Assembly: GCA_019096065.1 (NCBI GenBank)
Contig: JAGUCH010000002.1
Location: forward strand, 15,512,501-15,576,500
Length of the DNA stretch: 64,000 nucleotides
Origin: Paracyclopina nana
Taxonomy: Eukaryota; Arthropoda; Copepoda; Cyclopoida; Cyclopettidae
Direction: 5' to 3'
Under the pieces are notes generated by a model that searched no databases, was not told the origin of the DNA, and worked only from the letters and a program-made list of their open reading frames with translations. Below are positions 35,569-44,865 of this stretch, in pieces. Position 1 is the first letter of the stretch. The number at the start of each line of letters is the position of its first letter. Both the position numbers and the translations under genes were made by a program.

Positions 35569-37026
35569 ATGAAAAAACCAGACGTGGACTTTTTTCAATT
35601 CATGCTTTTTGGCATTTTTGACGGTAAAATAGCGAAATTAGTTTTGCCCAGTACGCAATTTACGCTAGAACAAATTGGAATTCCATCTAGCGGAAAAGTA
35701 CAGTACGAGAATCATTATAAACTGAGGGTGAGTTTTGCTTGTTAAAGTTAAAATGTTCTCTTACCTGAAATATGAAGAATGAGGATGCACGCAGAATCCG
35801 AAAAGGTGGTCTGTGCAGGTTGTCATTAAGGACCTTTCCATGAGCTTGTACAAAAAATAAAACTGAAAAACGGTTTTTGATGGTACAAAAAATTGGTCTT
35901 TGGCAAGTAGCAAAAGAAGTAAACAAATAAGTAAACATTCAGTACGCAAAAAGTAAACAAAAATGTAAATAAACATTGAAAACGGTCTTGCAAAAACGGT
36001 CTTGCGTGGTACATTTTTTTGTACCTGAAAACCAAAAGTGAGCACATGGAAAGGACCTAGGACCTTTCCATGTGCTTGTTCAAAAAATAAAACTGAAAAA
36101 CGGTTTTTGATGGTACAAAAAAATTGGTCTTTGGCGAGTAGCAAAAGAAGTAAACAAATAAGTAAACATCCAGTACGTAAAAAGTAAACAAAAACGTAAA
36201 TAAACAATGAAAACGGTCTTGCAAAAACGGTTTTGCGTGGTACATTTTTTTGTACCTCAAAACCAAAAGTGAGCACATGGAAAGGACCCTAATGCTCATC
36301 ATGGATGATGATTCGATGCACAATAGCCCCTGCCGTCGAGGGTAAATAGCGCCCCCTATTGTGAAAATAGAGCTAGTATCAACGCAGCGGCGTAGCAAAG
36401 GGAAATAAGGATTTTTGAGTTTTTCTTGAGACCTATGGAGTATTTTCGAAAATGATGAAAGTAAACTTATTAGTATTTTTATCAACAACAATTTTGGTAA
36501 AAAAATCTCTGTTTGTGCATGGCATATTCACCCAAGAACTCAATATCAATTGGAACTATGCTTTTGGCAAAAAGAAAATTCTCAGAAAACACTAACATTT
36601 TGCAAATGTCTTCAAATGACTGCTCATGTTTTGGTTTTATGCTACAATATCATCAGTTTTTATATGAAAGCAAATGGAAAAGCTGCTGCATTCAGAGGCC
36701 TAAGATCAGCGGAGGAAAATTCAGAAACGCAGGAAATGAGCTCCCTCTATATTTTCTTACGCTCAAATGCAAGGCTTATTGGGAAATGCCGGAAGTTTTG
36801 GTCTGGCTTTGACTTTTTGGCACTTAGGCTCTGGCTGCTAAATCGAGACTTAACAGACGACACGACAGTCAAGATTTCGGATCTTTTCAGGAGGAAAATT
36901 GATAATATGCGATCAGTTAAGCAAGTTTCCTTTGACCACAGCACTGCTCTGTTCGACCAGACACATTTTAACGAGATATTTTTGAAAGTCGCGCTACGCG
37001 AAAGGCTAATCAAAGGTCTCGTCTAA
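35569..37026 (+). CDS. Unidentified two-exon gene with a MITE pair in its intron
   Basis: Proposed exons 35569-35727 and 36586-37026, phase 0, 199 residues. Exon 1 reads MKKPDVDFFQFMLFGIFDGK to QYENHYKLR and ends at a strong donor (AGG|GTGAGT). Exon 2 is a long open frame (CYNIISFYMKANGKAAAFRG, DHSTALFDQTHFNEIFLKVA, RERLIKGLV-stop); the acceptor TTCTCAG at 36585 is the only nearby AG in the right phase. The 858-bp intron is exceptional for this window and is largely explained by two tandem inverted-repeat elements. No family recognised. Confidence 0.55.
35830..36288. mobile_element. Tandem pair of 228-bp inverted-repeat elements (MITEs)
   Basis: Two near-identical copies in direct orientation, 35830-36057 and 36060-36288, separated by 2 bp. 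Each begins GGACCTTTCCATG(A/T)GCT and ends AGCACATGGAAAGGACC, i.e. about 17-bp terminal inverted repeats with one mismatch. The inside is AT-rich, with repeated AAGTAAACAAA motifs and no coding capacity. The flanks of the pair read CATTA on the left and TAATG on the right, so the inverted repeat may extend a few bases. High identity of the copies suggests recent activity or local duplication. Confidence 0.75.
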
Positions 37027-37228
37027 TTTGGTGCTTTCGTAGAATTTTTGGCGTTTTTAATGACGATGCATACAAAACAGTGAAAACACCTCTGCTAGTC
37101 GGCTAAATGTAAAATCAGAGTAACCAGATTTGGCTATTACTATGCAAAGTTGATTGAGAGAGAATTTTCTCTGAAATTGCCAAAGATGGCTATTTCTCCA
37201 TAAAAATCATGGTGTAAGCTTTAAAATG

Positions 37229-37735
37229 TATGAGATCAAGTGATCAACGGCCAGATATCCACATCCAAGAGCGACCTCGCTAGTCGCTTCATGTTGGAGC
37301 AAAATCCTGATTCCAAAACCACCTACTATCTGATATGCGGCACGGAAAGGGATCAAACCAAAGTCAACGTTTTTCCAGGGGGTGACGATGATCAAGTAGA
37401 GCATGACATTGCTAAGATCAAGTACTGTGTCACCTAGGTCTTTTCAAACTGCTACCCTGCTGTAACAGCAACTGTTATAAAGGACAACTTTATACACAAA
37501 GTGAGCAAGTAGAGCGTCACTGAGCCTCATGCCATGTTGCAGCTTTTTTTGGTGGCAATGCTGACCAAGAAGCCATCAAGCTGTTGACAAGGCAATATGT
37601 TCCAATTGACAGCTTGTTTTTGTTCAATATGCTATATGACTATGGTGACGACCACAGTGAAAATAGCTTAACTGGTCTCTCATGCATTCCCAGTTTTTTG
37701 TCGATAAAAAACCAAGAATGTATTTAGTCTACAAT
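37229..37735 (+). pseudogene. Degenerate protein-like region
   Basis: A frame from 37229 reads VINGQISTSKSDLASRFMLE, NPDSKTTYYLICGTERDQTK, IAKIKYCVT, then a stop (37435-37437), and continues in the same frame as VFSNCYPAVTATVIKDNFIH to another stop at 37510. A second stretch in a shifted frame (from about 37544) reads FFGGNADQEAIKLLTRQYVP and IDSLFLFNMLYDYGDDH. The stop plus frameshift and protein-like composition suggest a decayed gene copy. I cannot name the parent. A set of tiny exons I failed to assemble is the alternative. Confidence 0.35.
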
Positions 37736-37997
37736 TTGTGCTGCTTACAGCAGAAAGTACCATAGCTGTTGTCCTGTGCCACCTCAAATTCCTGTCGTCA
37801 GCTTCCCATCTATCTGATGACATTGAACGGCTTATAATAATATCTTGCGGCTGTCCATCATTGAGATAGACATCTTCATCTTCCCCTTTGAGGGCTGTCC
37901 TGCATGGGGGCGCACAAAGGGTTATAAATTGCTGATTTGCTGAGGCTGAGGTCACTAGAAGCCATCGCCTCATTGAGGCAGCATCAACTATTTCACC

Positions 37998-38590
37998 ATG
38001 AAAACTTTGCTATTTCTTCTTGGCGCTATGCTTGCCATTAGTGAGGTGAGCATTTTCAATATTTTTATAACTATTACAAACATAATTGAAAAATTAGGCA
38101 AGCCCATTTGGCATAGGCGAAAGAAGCCAAGGTGATGGATCAGCTTCTCTTAGACGCCCAGGTTTCGTACCACTTTTTGGCAAAAAGGCATACCCACTAT
38201 GGCCTGCAAGAATCAGGAAAAATTTGCACCCTTTGCCTGACATTGAAGCTTACAACAACATGCCCGTAATGACTCAGGTACATCTCAGTGCTAAGCAAAA
38301 CTGTATCGTAGCCTACAACCTCCATGATGCTTTCATGTGTTAGGCTTGAGGTGAAATAATTTTTTTTAAGTTGGCCACTGGCATCATTGGTGACCTACGT
38401 GGTCTTTTGAGTGAGATCAAAAGTGAGGAAAACATCCACAGAAATGGCCAAGAGGATCTGGAAGCAACTCTCGAGCATGCACTAGGTCAAGCAAGCATAG
38501 GTAACTATTCATGAGCTATCAGCATGCTGGATCAAATATGCAGTTCTTCCAGATCCCTCTGATCCCGACCGACTTTTGAGGCTCAGTTAG
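37998..38590 (+). CDS. Secreted peptide precursor with one predicted amidated peptide
   Basis: Four small exons, 37998-38045, 38098-38277, 38371-38500, 38544-38590, with good splice sites and consistent phases (0, 0, 1), give 134 residues. The first exon is a signal peptide (MKTLLFLLGAMLAISE). Then, in mature order, come ASPFGIGERSQGDGSASL, a dibasic RR, the segment PGFVPLFG, a dibasic KK and AYPLWPARIRK. RR-(x)n-G-KK is the classic layout for prohormone convertase cleavage and C-terminal amidation, predicting PGFVPLF-amide. The C-terminal half (LATGIIGDLRGLLSEIKSEE onward) is an acidic helical spacer. No individual exon is long enough to stand out, which is why simple frame scans miss it. 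I know of no named arthropod neuropeptide with this core. Confidence 0.65.
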
Positions 38591-38750
38591 ACACAAAAAT
38601 CTTAAGCTTGTATACATACTGTGTAATTTATAACAGAAATACTTTTCGGCAGTCATTTCTTTAAGGTGGAGATATTTGGTCACAAGGTGCTCAGACTGCT
38701 TGAAAGCTCCAGTCTGGACCTCGGATGAATAAATTTAAATGGCCATACAG

Positions 38751-40372
38751 CTAATTTTTCTTTTTGCCTTTGTTGGCTGCTAGCTCCTTTTGGCCGGTCG
38801 GGCATATATCCTTGTTAAGGCATTCTGTGCATTTCGGCCGCAATGGAGTGCATTTCTGCTGGCCAAAACCAACCAGCACACAGTGGGCCACGGAGACCCT
38901 TATTTCTCCATTTCAGCTAAATTATGAAATCCAGTTTCAAACACTTTTTTATCTTATAATAGTTCCTATGGGTTCTTGGTGATCAGAAATGGCCATTTAA
39001 AAGGCTCTAAATTCAATTCAATTTGTGAAATGAAGATCATTTTTGAGAAGCAACCCGAATTTGCTAAAAAAATCTAAGAAAAAAGAAATGTCAAAAAGTG
39101 GCTACAAGCTTCTACTGTTCCATTAGAACTATAATCTTTTTTTGGTTGAAGCCTTTAATTAGAGTTAGTTTAAGTATTTTAGGCCTCAAGAGCACAGGAT
39201 TTCATTTAAAATAAGTGTCAAAATTGACCCAAAAAGATGACTCTTCTATTTGCATGTAAAACTAAACCAAATATTAGCAGAACTTTTTATGTCCAAGGTT
39301 GTCCAACCTATAACACTGTCAAATTAGAGAAAAAGTAATATGAACAGGGTTGGATTGCAAAAAAAGTGCGTGGATGTGCGTAAGACTTTGCTAGAAAGAG
39401 TTAAAAGTTCGAGTTTTACAGTCATTTAGGGGCTTTGCTAATGCACTGCCGATTTGACGAAAAATCAGAAATGGAGGAAAATGCTTCAACGGGACCCACT
39501 GTGCAGCAGCCAATTAATCTCTGACCATTTGTCACGAGGTAGCCAAGATTCAAGAGCAACACGAGTTGCCTCAGGTGTCTTCGTCGTCTTCAGAGTCCAC
39601 CCAAGCCTGTTCGAGATCCTGTGCACATGAGTGTCCACTCCTAACAAATGGAAGATGATTGAATTTATGCACTTTTTTAGATTTAAGGTTACCTATTCCA
39701 GTTTGCTGTTTCCATGCAATGTCCATGCAAAGATGAGCCATTTTCGGACCCACCCCTGGAAGCTTACACAGATTTTCTAGGGTGTCAGGAATGTCGTCAT
39801 CATATTGATCTCGCAAGATCTGAGCAGTTTTTTTCAAATAGATGATCTTCCTCTGGGAATTAATGGTACTTGTGAATGGAAGAAGTGCTTACAAAATTAC
39901 AGCTTACCCTCCAAAAGCCAACTGGATAGATGAGCTCCCCCAGGGTTTTATCACTTATTTCCAAAATTGAACCGACTGTCAAGCCATGATCCCTGAGCTT
40001 TTCCATGGCAGCAAAATTGACTTCATCTCTGGTTTGAGATGAAAGCATCAAGGAGACCAAGCAGTGATACCTCTTCACCTACAACAAAAGGGACTATTTT
40101 AAGGGAAAGCGAACAAATGCCGAAGTAGAGTTTACTTTGGGATCATCTGGGACATTTTTTATTTTTTCGCAGCCCATAGTATCCACAGGGGCAGACTTGT
40201 CCTTGCGCATTTCCTTGATATTCTCATACATTAGTTCCCAATTTTCTGGTGCTGAAATTGTCGCATTATCTTCGGATTCAATGGTCACGTGCCTTCTTGT
40301 CTGCTTTTTCGGCATAGCGAAATATTTAGACACTGTTTCGTCCAGTTTGAATAATGAATTCAATCTTCCCAT
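38751..40372 (-). CDS. NTHL1: Endonuclease III-like DNA glycosylase NTHL1, last exon split by a transposon
   Basis: Bifunctional DNA glycosylase/AP lyase for oxidised pyrimidines. Exons on minus 40372-40136, 40078-39908, 39852-39693, then 39640-39504 followed, after a 625-bp element, by 38873-38751. HhH motif [11 protein letters not shown] has the catalytic Lys and [15 protein letters not shown] the catalytic Asp. The part before the element ends in WSEINWLL; the part after begins [15 protein letters not shown] and has all four [4Fe-4S] Cys (C-x6-C-x2-C-x5-C, ending NKDICP). Directly abutted, the two parts continue in frame, 275 residues, normal for the family. Read straight through, the element gives a stop after HSGSR, removing the iron-sulfur loop. 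Splicing at weak sites 39496|39495 and 38899|38898 would also restore frame with 11 extra residues. Confidence 0.9.
38874..39508. mobile_element. Transib-like non-autonomous element inside the NTHL1 exon
   Basis: Element 38879-39503 (625 bp). Both termini are CACAGTGGG (left CACAGTGGGCCACGG, right, as reverse complement, CACAGTGGGTCCCG), flanked by 5-bp direct repeats CAGCA at 38874-38878 and 39504-39508. CAC(A)GTG-type ends with 5-bp duplications are typical of Transib, the superfamily related to RAG1; CACAGTG is also the RSS heptamer. The interior has no transposase frame. Insert plus one duplication is 630 bp, a multiple of three. Assignment to Transib is by ends and duplication length only. 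Confidence 0.78.
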
Positions 40373-40561
40373 TTAACAACACCTTGAACATGCAGACGCG
40401 ACGAATTGCATCTACCAAATCCGCTCAATCCAGATTTGTTTACATTTTGCGTCTTTGCGACTTGCACGGAATTTAAATAAGAGGTTGCGTTTATTTTAGA
40501 TACTTAATATTCCGCCAAACAGTCAATGGCGACCGCGCTCAGCTGTAAATAAAGTGCTGAA

Positions 40562-40576
40562 ATGTGGATAAAATGA
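40562..40576 (+). promoter_or_regulatory. Overlapping upstream mini-ORF before the zinc-finger start
   Basis: A four-codon frame (ATG TGG ATA AAA TGA) ends with its TGA overlapping the ATG of the zinc-finger CDS as ATGA. Such start-stop overlaps can throttle or couple translation; this is inferred. Confidence 0.35.
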
Positions 40577-41970
40577 CTGTCTTTGATTTTGTCATTGGAA
40601 CGCTAAAAGACAGCGTGAGTCAAAGCTTGGAGTCTAGAATATTGCAGCTGTGCGCTCAAATTGAAGATAACCTCATCATTCTCAAAGATGATGACCACAA
40701 ACTTAGTATTCAAGGATCCTTGTCAACTTTGGCCAGTTTGGAGGCTAAAATTGACTTTTTGTTGTCTCGGCCTGGAATCGAGCATATTGAACGCAACGAG
40801 GAAACCATTGCCGAAGAAGGAGCTGCAGCAAGGACGATATCAGGTGTTGAGGCAAAACACTTGGGTATCCTTGACGGCAGAAATCCACGAATTCGAAGTG
40901 AAAAGCCATTAACGCTTCTTTGTGACTTGTGCTCTTTCAAAACGAATCGTCCTAGCCATTTGCAATCTCACGTGAAAAAGCATGCTACGGCTGACAAGCT
41001 CGTAAACTGCGACCTCTGCACTTTCAAATGCATTCGGTTTCATGACTTGGCCAAGCATAGGAAAAGTGCTCACGCTTCTCCTCCTAGCCATGGCAAAAAA
41101 GAACTGAAATGTAGTTTGTGTGATTTCAGCGCAAGTTCGTCCAGATCACTCGAGATCCACAAGGTATCGAAGCATGTGCTGCCAGACCACGTCAACCTGT
41201 TTGAGTGTACCAAGTGTAGCTACAAGACTGTGAAGTCTGCGTTAATGAACAGGCACTTGTCCAAACACGCTCCCAAGCAAGCCAACAATCAACCCAAGAA
41301 CCCTGCTAAAAGACTCCATTGTGACCAATGTGAATACACTACTTTTAAAGTCGGAAATCTCACCCGACACAAACTGACTCATTCTGGAGTGCGCAAGTAT
41401 TTGTGCATCACATGCGGGCTCAACTTTAAAAGAAGTGATACTTTAAAGCAGCACTTGGCCATTCATGCTCAAGGGGGTGAATTGGTTAAAGTTGATTTTC
41501 CCACTTGTAACATTTGCGGGAAAATTTGCCGCAGTCAAAGCCATTTGGAAGAGCATTCTGCCAACCATTCGCTGGCTAGGAACTTTTTGTGTGACCTTTG
41601 TGGATCTGCTTTTAAAACTAAAGCAATGCAGCTCAAACACTTGAGCAATATCCATAAGAAACGCCGAGGAAAGGTGAAGTGTAGCAAATGTGATGTCAAT
41701 TTGTCCTCAGCGCAAGGTGTGGATCGACATATGAAAGACTTCCACAAATCCTCTTCTAAGACCACACTGGAGGACATCAATGACCATGTTGATGAAGAAG
41801 ACGAAGACGAAGAGCCAGTGATTTATACGTTGGACCTGACGCAAGACTCCAACGACCCTTGCATTGAAAATAGCTTGCATGCCTATTTGATCAACGAATC
41901 TGGCGCGCTAATATTGTCCAGCTCGACAAATACAGATTTCACTACTGATGTATCCGAAAGTACAAAATAA
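40573..41970 (+). CDS. C2H2 zinc-finger protein, single exon
   Basis: 465 residues, no intron. A helical N-terminal 100 residues (FDFVIGTLKDSVSQSLESRI, LEAKIDFLLSRPG) is followed by about nine C2H2 fingers from residue 118 to 400, for example CDLCSFKTNRPSHLQSHVKKH, CDQCEYTTFKVGNLTRHKLTH and CDLCGSAFKTKAMQLKHLSN. Linkers are irregular and mostly lack TGEKP, as in many arthropod nuclear fingers. The acidic C terminus (DEEDEDEEP) could be an activation region. Probably a DNA-binding regulator; targets unknown. Divergent from NTHL1 with 200 bp between starts. Confidence 0.88.
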   Translation: MTVFDFVIGTLKDSVSQSLESRILQLCAQIEDNLIILKDDDHKLSIQGSLSTLASLEAKIDFLLSRPGIEHIERNEETIAEEGAAARTISGVEAKHLGILDGRNPRIRSEKPLTLLCDLCSFKTNRPSHLQSHVKKHATADKLVNCDLCTFKCIRFHDLAKHRKSAHASPPSHGKKELKCSLCDFSASSSRSLEIHKVSKHVLPDHVNLFECTKCSYKTVKSALMNRHLSKHAPKQANNQPKNPAKRLHCDQCEYTTFKVGNLTRHKLTHSGVRKYLCITCGLNFKRSDTLKQHLAIHAQGGELVKVDFPTCNICGKICRSQSHLEEHSANHSLARNFLCDLCGSAFKTKAMQLKHLSNIHKKRRGKVKCSKCDVNLSSAQGVDRHMKDFHKSSSKTTLEDINDHVDEEDEDEEPVIYTLDLTQDSNDPCIENSLHAYLINESGALILSSSTNTDFTTDVSESTK

Positions 41971-42006
41971 CAGTATTTTTCACTCTTTTTCAGAGTCAGC
42001 ATAGTC

Positions 42007-42855
42007 ATGGCTTCCGCAGCTTCCAGAGTTATCAATGTAAGTTGATGCATTTTTTAAATGCCTACAATTTCTGGCTGAATGTTTTAATTGGGATCCTTTT
42101 CAAGGCTGTAAGACAATTATTTGGCAGAAAGCCAGTGTCAATGAACGAGGTCCCTAAGGCTTCTGCTCAAAAGGAAATAATTATTTCTAAGCCAAAAGAA
42201 CCAATTGTGGAAGTTAAGCAGGATCCTGTCATAGTGTCCATTATGCCTAAGATTGACCTAGTCCCAACCTCCGAAAAATCAAACCTTACTTCAAGCCCTA
42301 TCCAACTTACAACTTCAGCTATTGAGCCAAAGCCTAAAACACCTTATGCCCTTAACCCAAAGCCTATTCCTACTCACGATTCTGCTAAGCAGTCAACCCC
42401 CACTTCATTTGGAGGAGGAGTGGAAATTAGAAAGCCAGTCATACTCAAAGTAAGCAGTAGCTCTTTAATTTCTTCTCCTCCTTGGTTTATTCACGATAAT
42501 ATTTGGCATAGCCTGATCTTTTCTCTCTGTGTAGGTAGTGAAAGCCCACATGCCTATGATTAAATTCAGGAAAGGTAGTCCACCTCCAGCTGCTATTCAC
42601 CATGTGACTGAAACTACTTTCACACCTGTGGTTGCGACCTCTGCACCTTCGTCTGATGCTCACAAATGGCACGCTGGGCAAGTTGTCAACTTGGAATGGT
42701 GGCAAACCCCTTCAAAATTCAAGAGGAGGAGCGTTGATGATCTAGAAGTCGATCTGATCAATGTGAGCCAAATACTTTTTTACAATTTATAATTTTTAAA
42801 CATAAAATATCCATATTTTTTACAGAGTGGAGGAGCTGACAAGATGTATCAGTGA
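42007..42855 (+). CDS. KGD4: KGD4/MRPS36: 2-oxoglutarate dehydrogenase complex subunit 4, with a long insert
   Basis: Small adaptor that links E3 to the E1-E2 core of the mitochondrial 2-oxoglutarate dehydrogenase complex (formerly called MRPS36). Exons 42007-42036, 42105-42449, 42535-42762, 42826-42855 give 210 residues, about twice the vertebrate length (about 103). Family marks: N terminus MASAASRVIN, the core VVKAHMPMIKFRKG and the C-terminal QTPSKFKRRSVDDLE...INSGGA. Exon 2 inserts about 115 residues rich in Lys, Pro, Ser and Thr between the N terminus and the core. Starts 37 bp after the zinc-finger stop on the same strand. Confidence 0.82.
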
Positions 42856-42914
42856 TACTTTGGGTGTCAAATTAGTAGAAGGATTAAATTAAGAAAATGT
42901 TATATGCATATGAG

Positions 42915-44453
42915 TTACATCAATTTGTTTCTTCTGACGCATTCAGCCACCATGGCTCGCAATCTTGACGTGACCTGATCATCCTTGAGGGCTTTCCACG
43001 TATGAGCCAGCAGAGGATCTAGTTTGACAGCGTTCGAATTCTTCACCTGTCCCAAGCAGTTAAGAGGTATGAGTGGCCTGACCTTTAGGTTCTTGCAACC
43101 ATTTTGGGTGTAGTGGGACCTCGACAAATTGTAGATATACCTGCAAAAAAGATAAATTCAGCAAGTATTAGGATTTGCGCAACAAAGGCTCTACTTGTTT
43201 AGGATTGGTGAAGTGGGTAGCAGGCCAGCATCTTCACTGATCTCGATCTTCCCATGAATTTCCTGCAGAAACTTTGGCGTTAAAATTGGCATGATGTAGT
43301 CAGCCTGAGTAGCCCATTTCATGCAGCATGCTTCAGGGTTGGTCAATACTTCATACCACAGGGAGTTCTCATTCAGCCTGAACATGTCAAGCTCGCATTC
43401 CTTTGAAGAATTAGCTTAGAACCAAAGTAAAAATCATTTCTACAACATTATTCTTACATCGTTGCTGATCCTTTTGGCAACCTCAATAGCCGCTTCAGAG
43501 GCTTGGACTCCATCCTCTGAAAAGAGGAGCATGACCCGACAGACCAGCTTGGCCGGCTTTTTTGCCTCAACCTTGAAAAGGCCATCATCATCGTCATCAT
43601 TGAATTTGGCCTCTTTAGAGAGCTTGTTCATATGCAATTCTGACTTGTATTGAGGCCAGTCTTTGAGGCTTTCTTGCCAAGAGTTGTTGTTGAGAACTTC
43701 CGATGCCGACTGGACTAGAATCGTATGCTCCATAGTCATGCCATCATCCATGTTCATTTTTATGAGACTCTGTTGTTGCTGGCAAGATTTCTTCAAGCCG
43801 TTGGCCATCTTGTGCAGATCCTGACAAGGATCCTGGTTGCCGAGGGCCATCATAAGTGTTTTAAGCACCGAAAAAAAGTGCTCACTTGAGGCAAAGTTGG
43901 ACTTTGGTATGATGTTGCCCGAGTCTCGCTTCCTCAAGTATGCTTCAAGCTTAGATCTGGTCTCCTCCAGAATGTCTAAGCATTCCAAGTGCAAGAGCGC
44001 CTCAAGAACTTCACCAAGGGTGCCCCCATCTTTCATGTAGACTTCGAGCATGGCTCTGGTCAGTCCTTCCCTCGGTCTGACGCACACTTCCACCCATTTC
44101 GTGGTCAAGCTGTCCATTTGTAGGTGATGGGCCACATCTTTCCATTGGGGCAAAAGCTCCGCATACTTTTGATTGACATCCAAGCGGAGACAGAGCTCAT
44201 CAAAGATGTCACAGCCTTCGGGCGTCAGAACGAGCTTTTCCAGTGGAAGATCCATGGTTTGGTCGATTATTCGCTTGTACGCCTTGAGGGCAGCTTCTTT
44301 GACTTGGTTTTCTTGTTCGTCATCACTGGAGCTGTCATCGTGAGCGATCACCGGAGGTGCCGATTGAGCTGCGATTTGAATCCGCTTGAGCAGATCTTCT
44401 TTTCTCTTCTCCAATTCTTCATTTGGAACTAGATTTGAACCTCGAACCGGCAT
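42915..44453 (-). CDS. Death-domain plus SEFIR-like adaptor (ACT1/CIKS-like)
   Basis: Exons on minus 44453-43458, 43400-43195, 43140-42915 give 475 residues. Residues about 60-165 look like a death-fold (LTPEGCDIFDELCLRLDVNQ, LPQWKDVAHHLQMDSLT, LGEVLEALLHLECLDILEET). Residues about 305-400 resemble a SEFIR/TIR-type fold: KLVCRVMLLFSEDG, then EAAIEVAKRISNDVRIML, and the conserved-looking ATQADYIMPILTPKFL. SEFIR proteins such as ACT1 (TRAF3IP2) relay IL-17-receptor signals; SEFIR adaptors occur in invertebrates. Both domain calls are by eye. Start: ATGCCGG at 44453; the frame above it has no ATG. Confidence 0.6.
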
Positions 44454-44763
44454 TGTGTTTAAGCGATCAGGCAAATGCGTTTACTGAAGTACGTTCATAC
44501 ACCCCACTCTCTCTCTACCATTTTTGATGTGTTTTTCCTCGTTTTAGAGATAGCATGAGATCGAATTCAAGTCAAGCCAGCGTTTTAAATAATTGATTAC
44601 AAGCAAACACAATTTCAGATAATCAAATTGAACTAATTTGTGCATGACAAATTTTTTGTAGCATTAAAACTGTTAAGGATTAACTTTTACACCACAAATA
44701 AGGCAAGTGAAGAGCAAAATAGGTTTTTAGGAAGCCTAAAAATAAACTTTCGATTTGATTTCA

Positions 44764-44773
44764 GCGCATGCGC
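44764..44773. promoter_or_regulatory. NRF1-type palindrome in a divergent promoter
   Basis: GCGCATGCGC, core of the NRF1/EWG motif, 93 bp upstream of the ALG14 start and 311 bp upstream of the divergent adaptor gene. Such sites mark housekeeping bidirectional promoters in animals; binding is not shown. Confidence 0.4.
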
Positions 44774-44865
44774 AACGGCTGAATTAGTCTAGTCTCAGTA
44801 GACTTACTCAGTCTTTGTTATGATTTTGTCAACTATTTAGTGTCCGAAATTATCAAATAAAAAAG

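Noticed and set aside
37998-38590. Naming the peptide gene as SIFamide, myosuppressin, pyrokinin or allatotropin
   Set aside because: None of their C-terminal motifs (SIFG, FLRFG, FxPRLG, TARGFG) is present; the core PGFVPLFG does not match them.
39486-39640. NTHL1 ending naturally at 39486 without an iron-sulfur cluster, as in yeast Ntg1
   Set aside because: The missing cluster loop was found intact and in frame at 38751-38873 beyond an element with target duplications, so the truncation is caused by the insertion.
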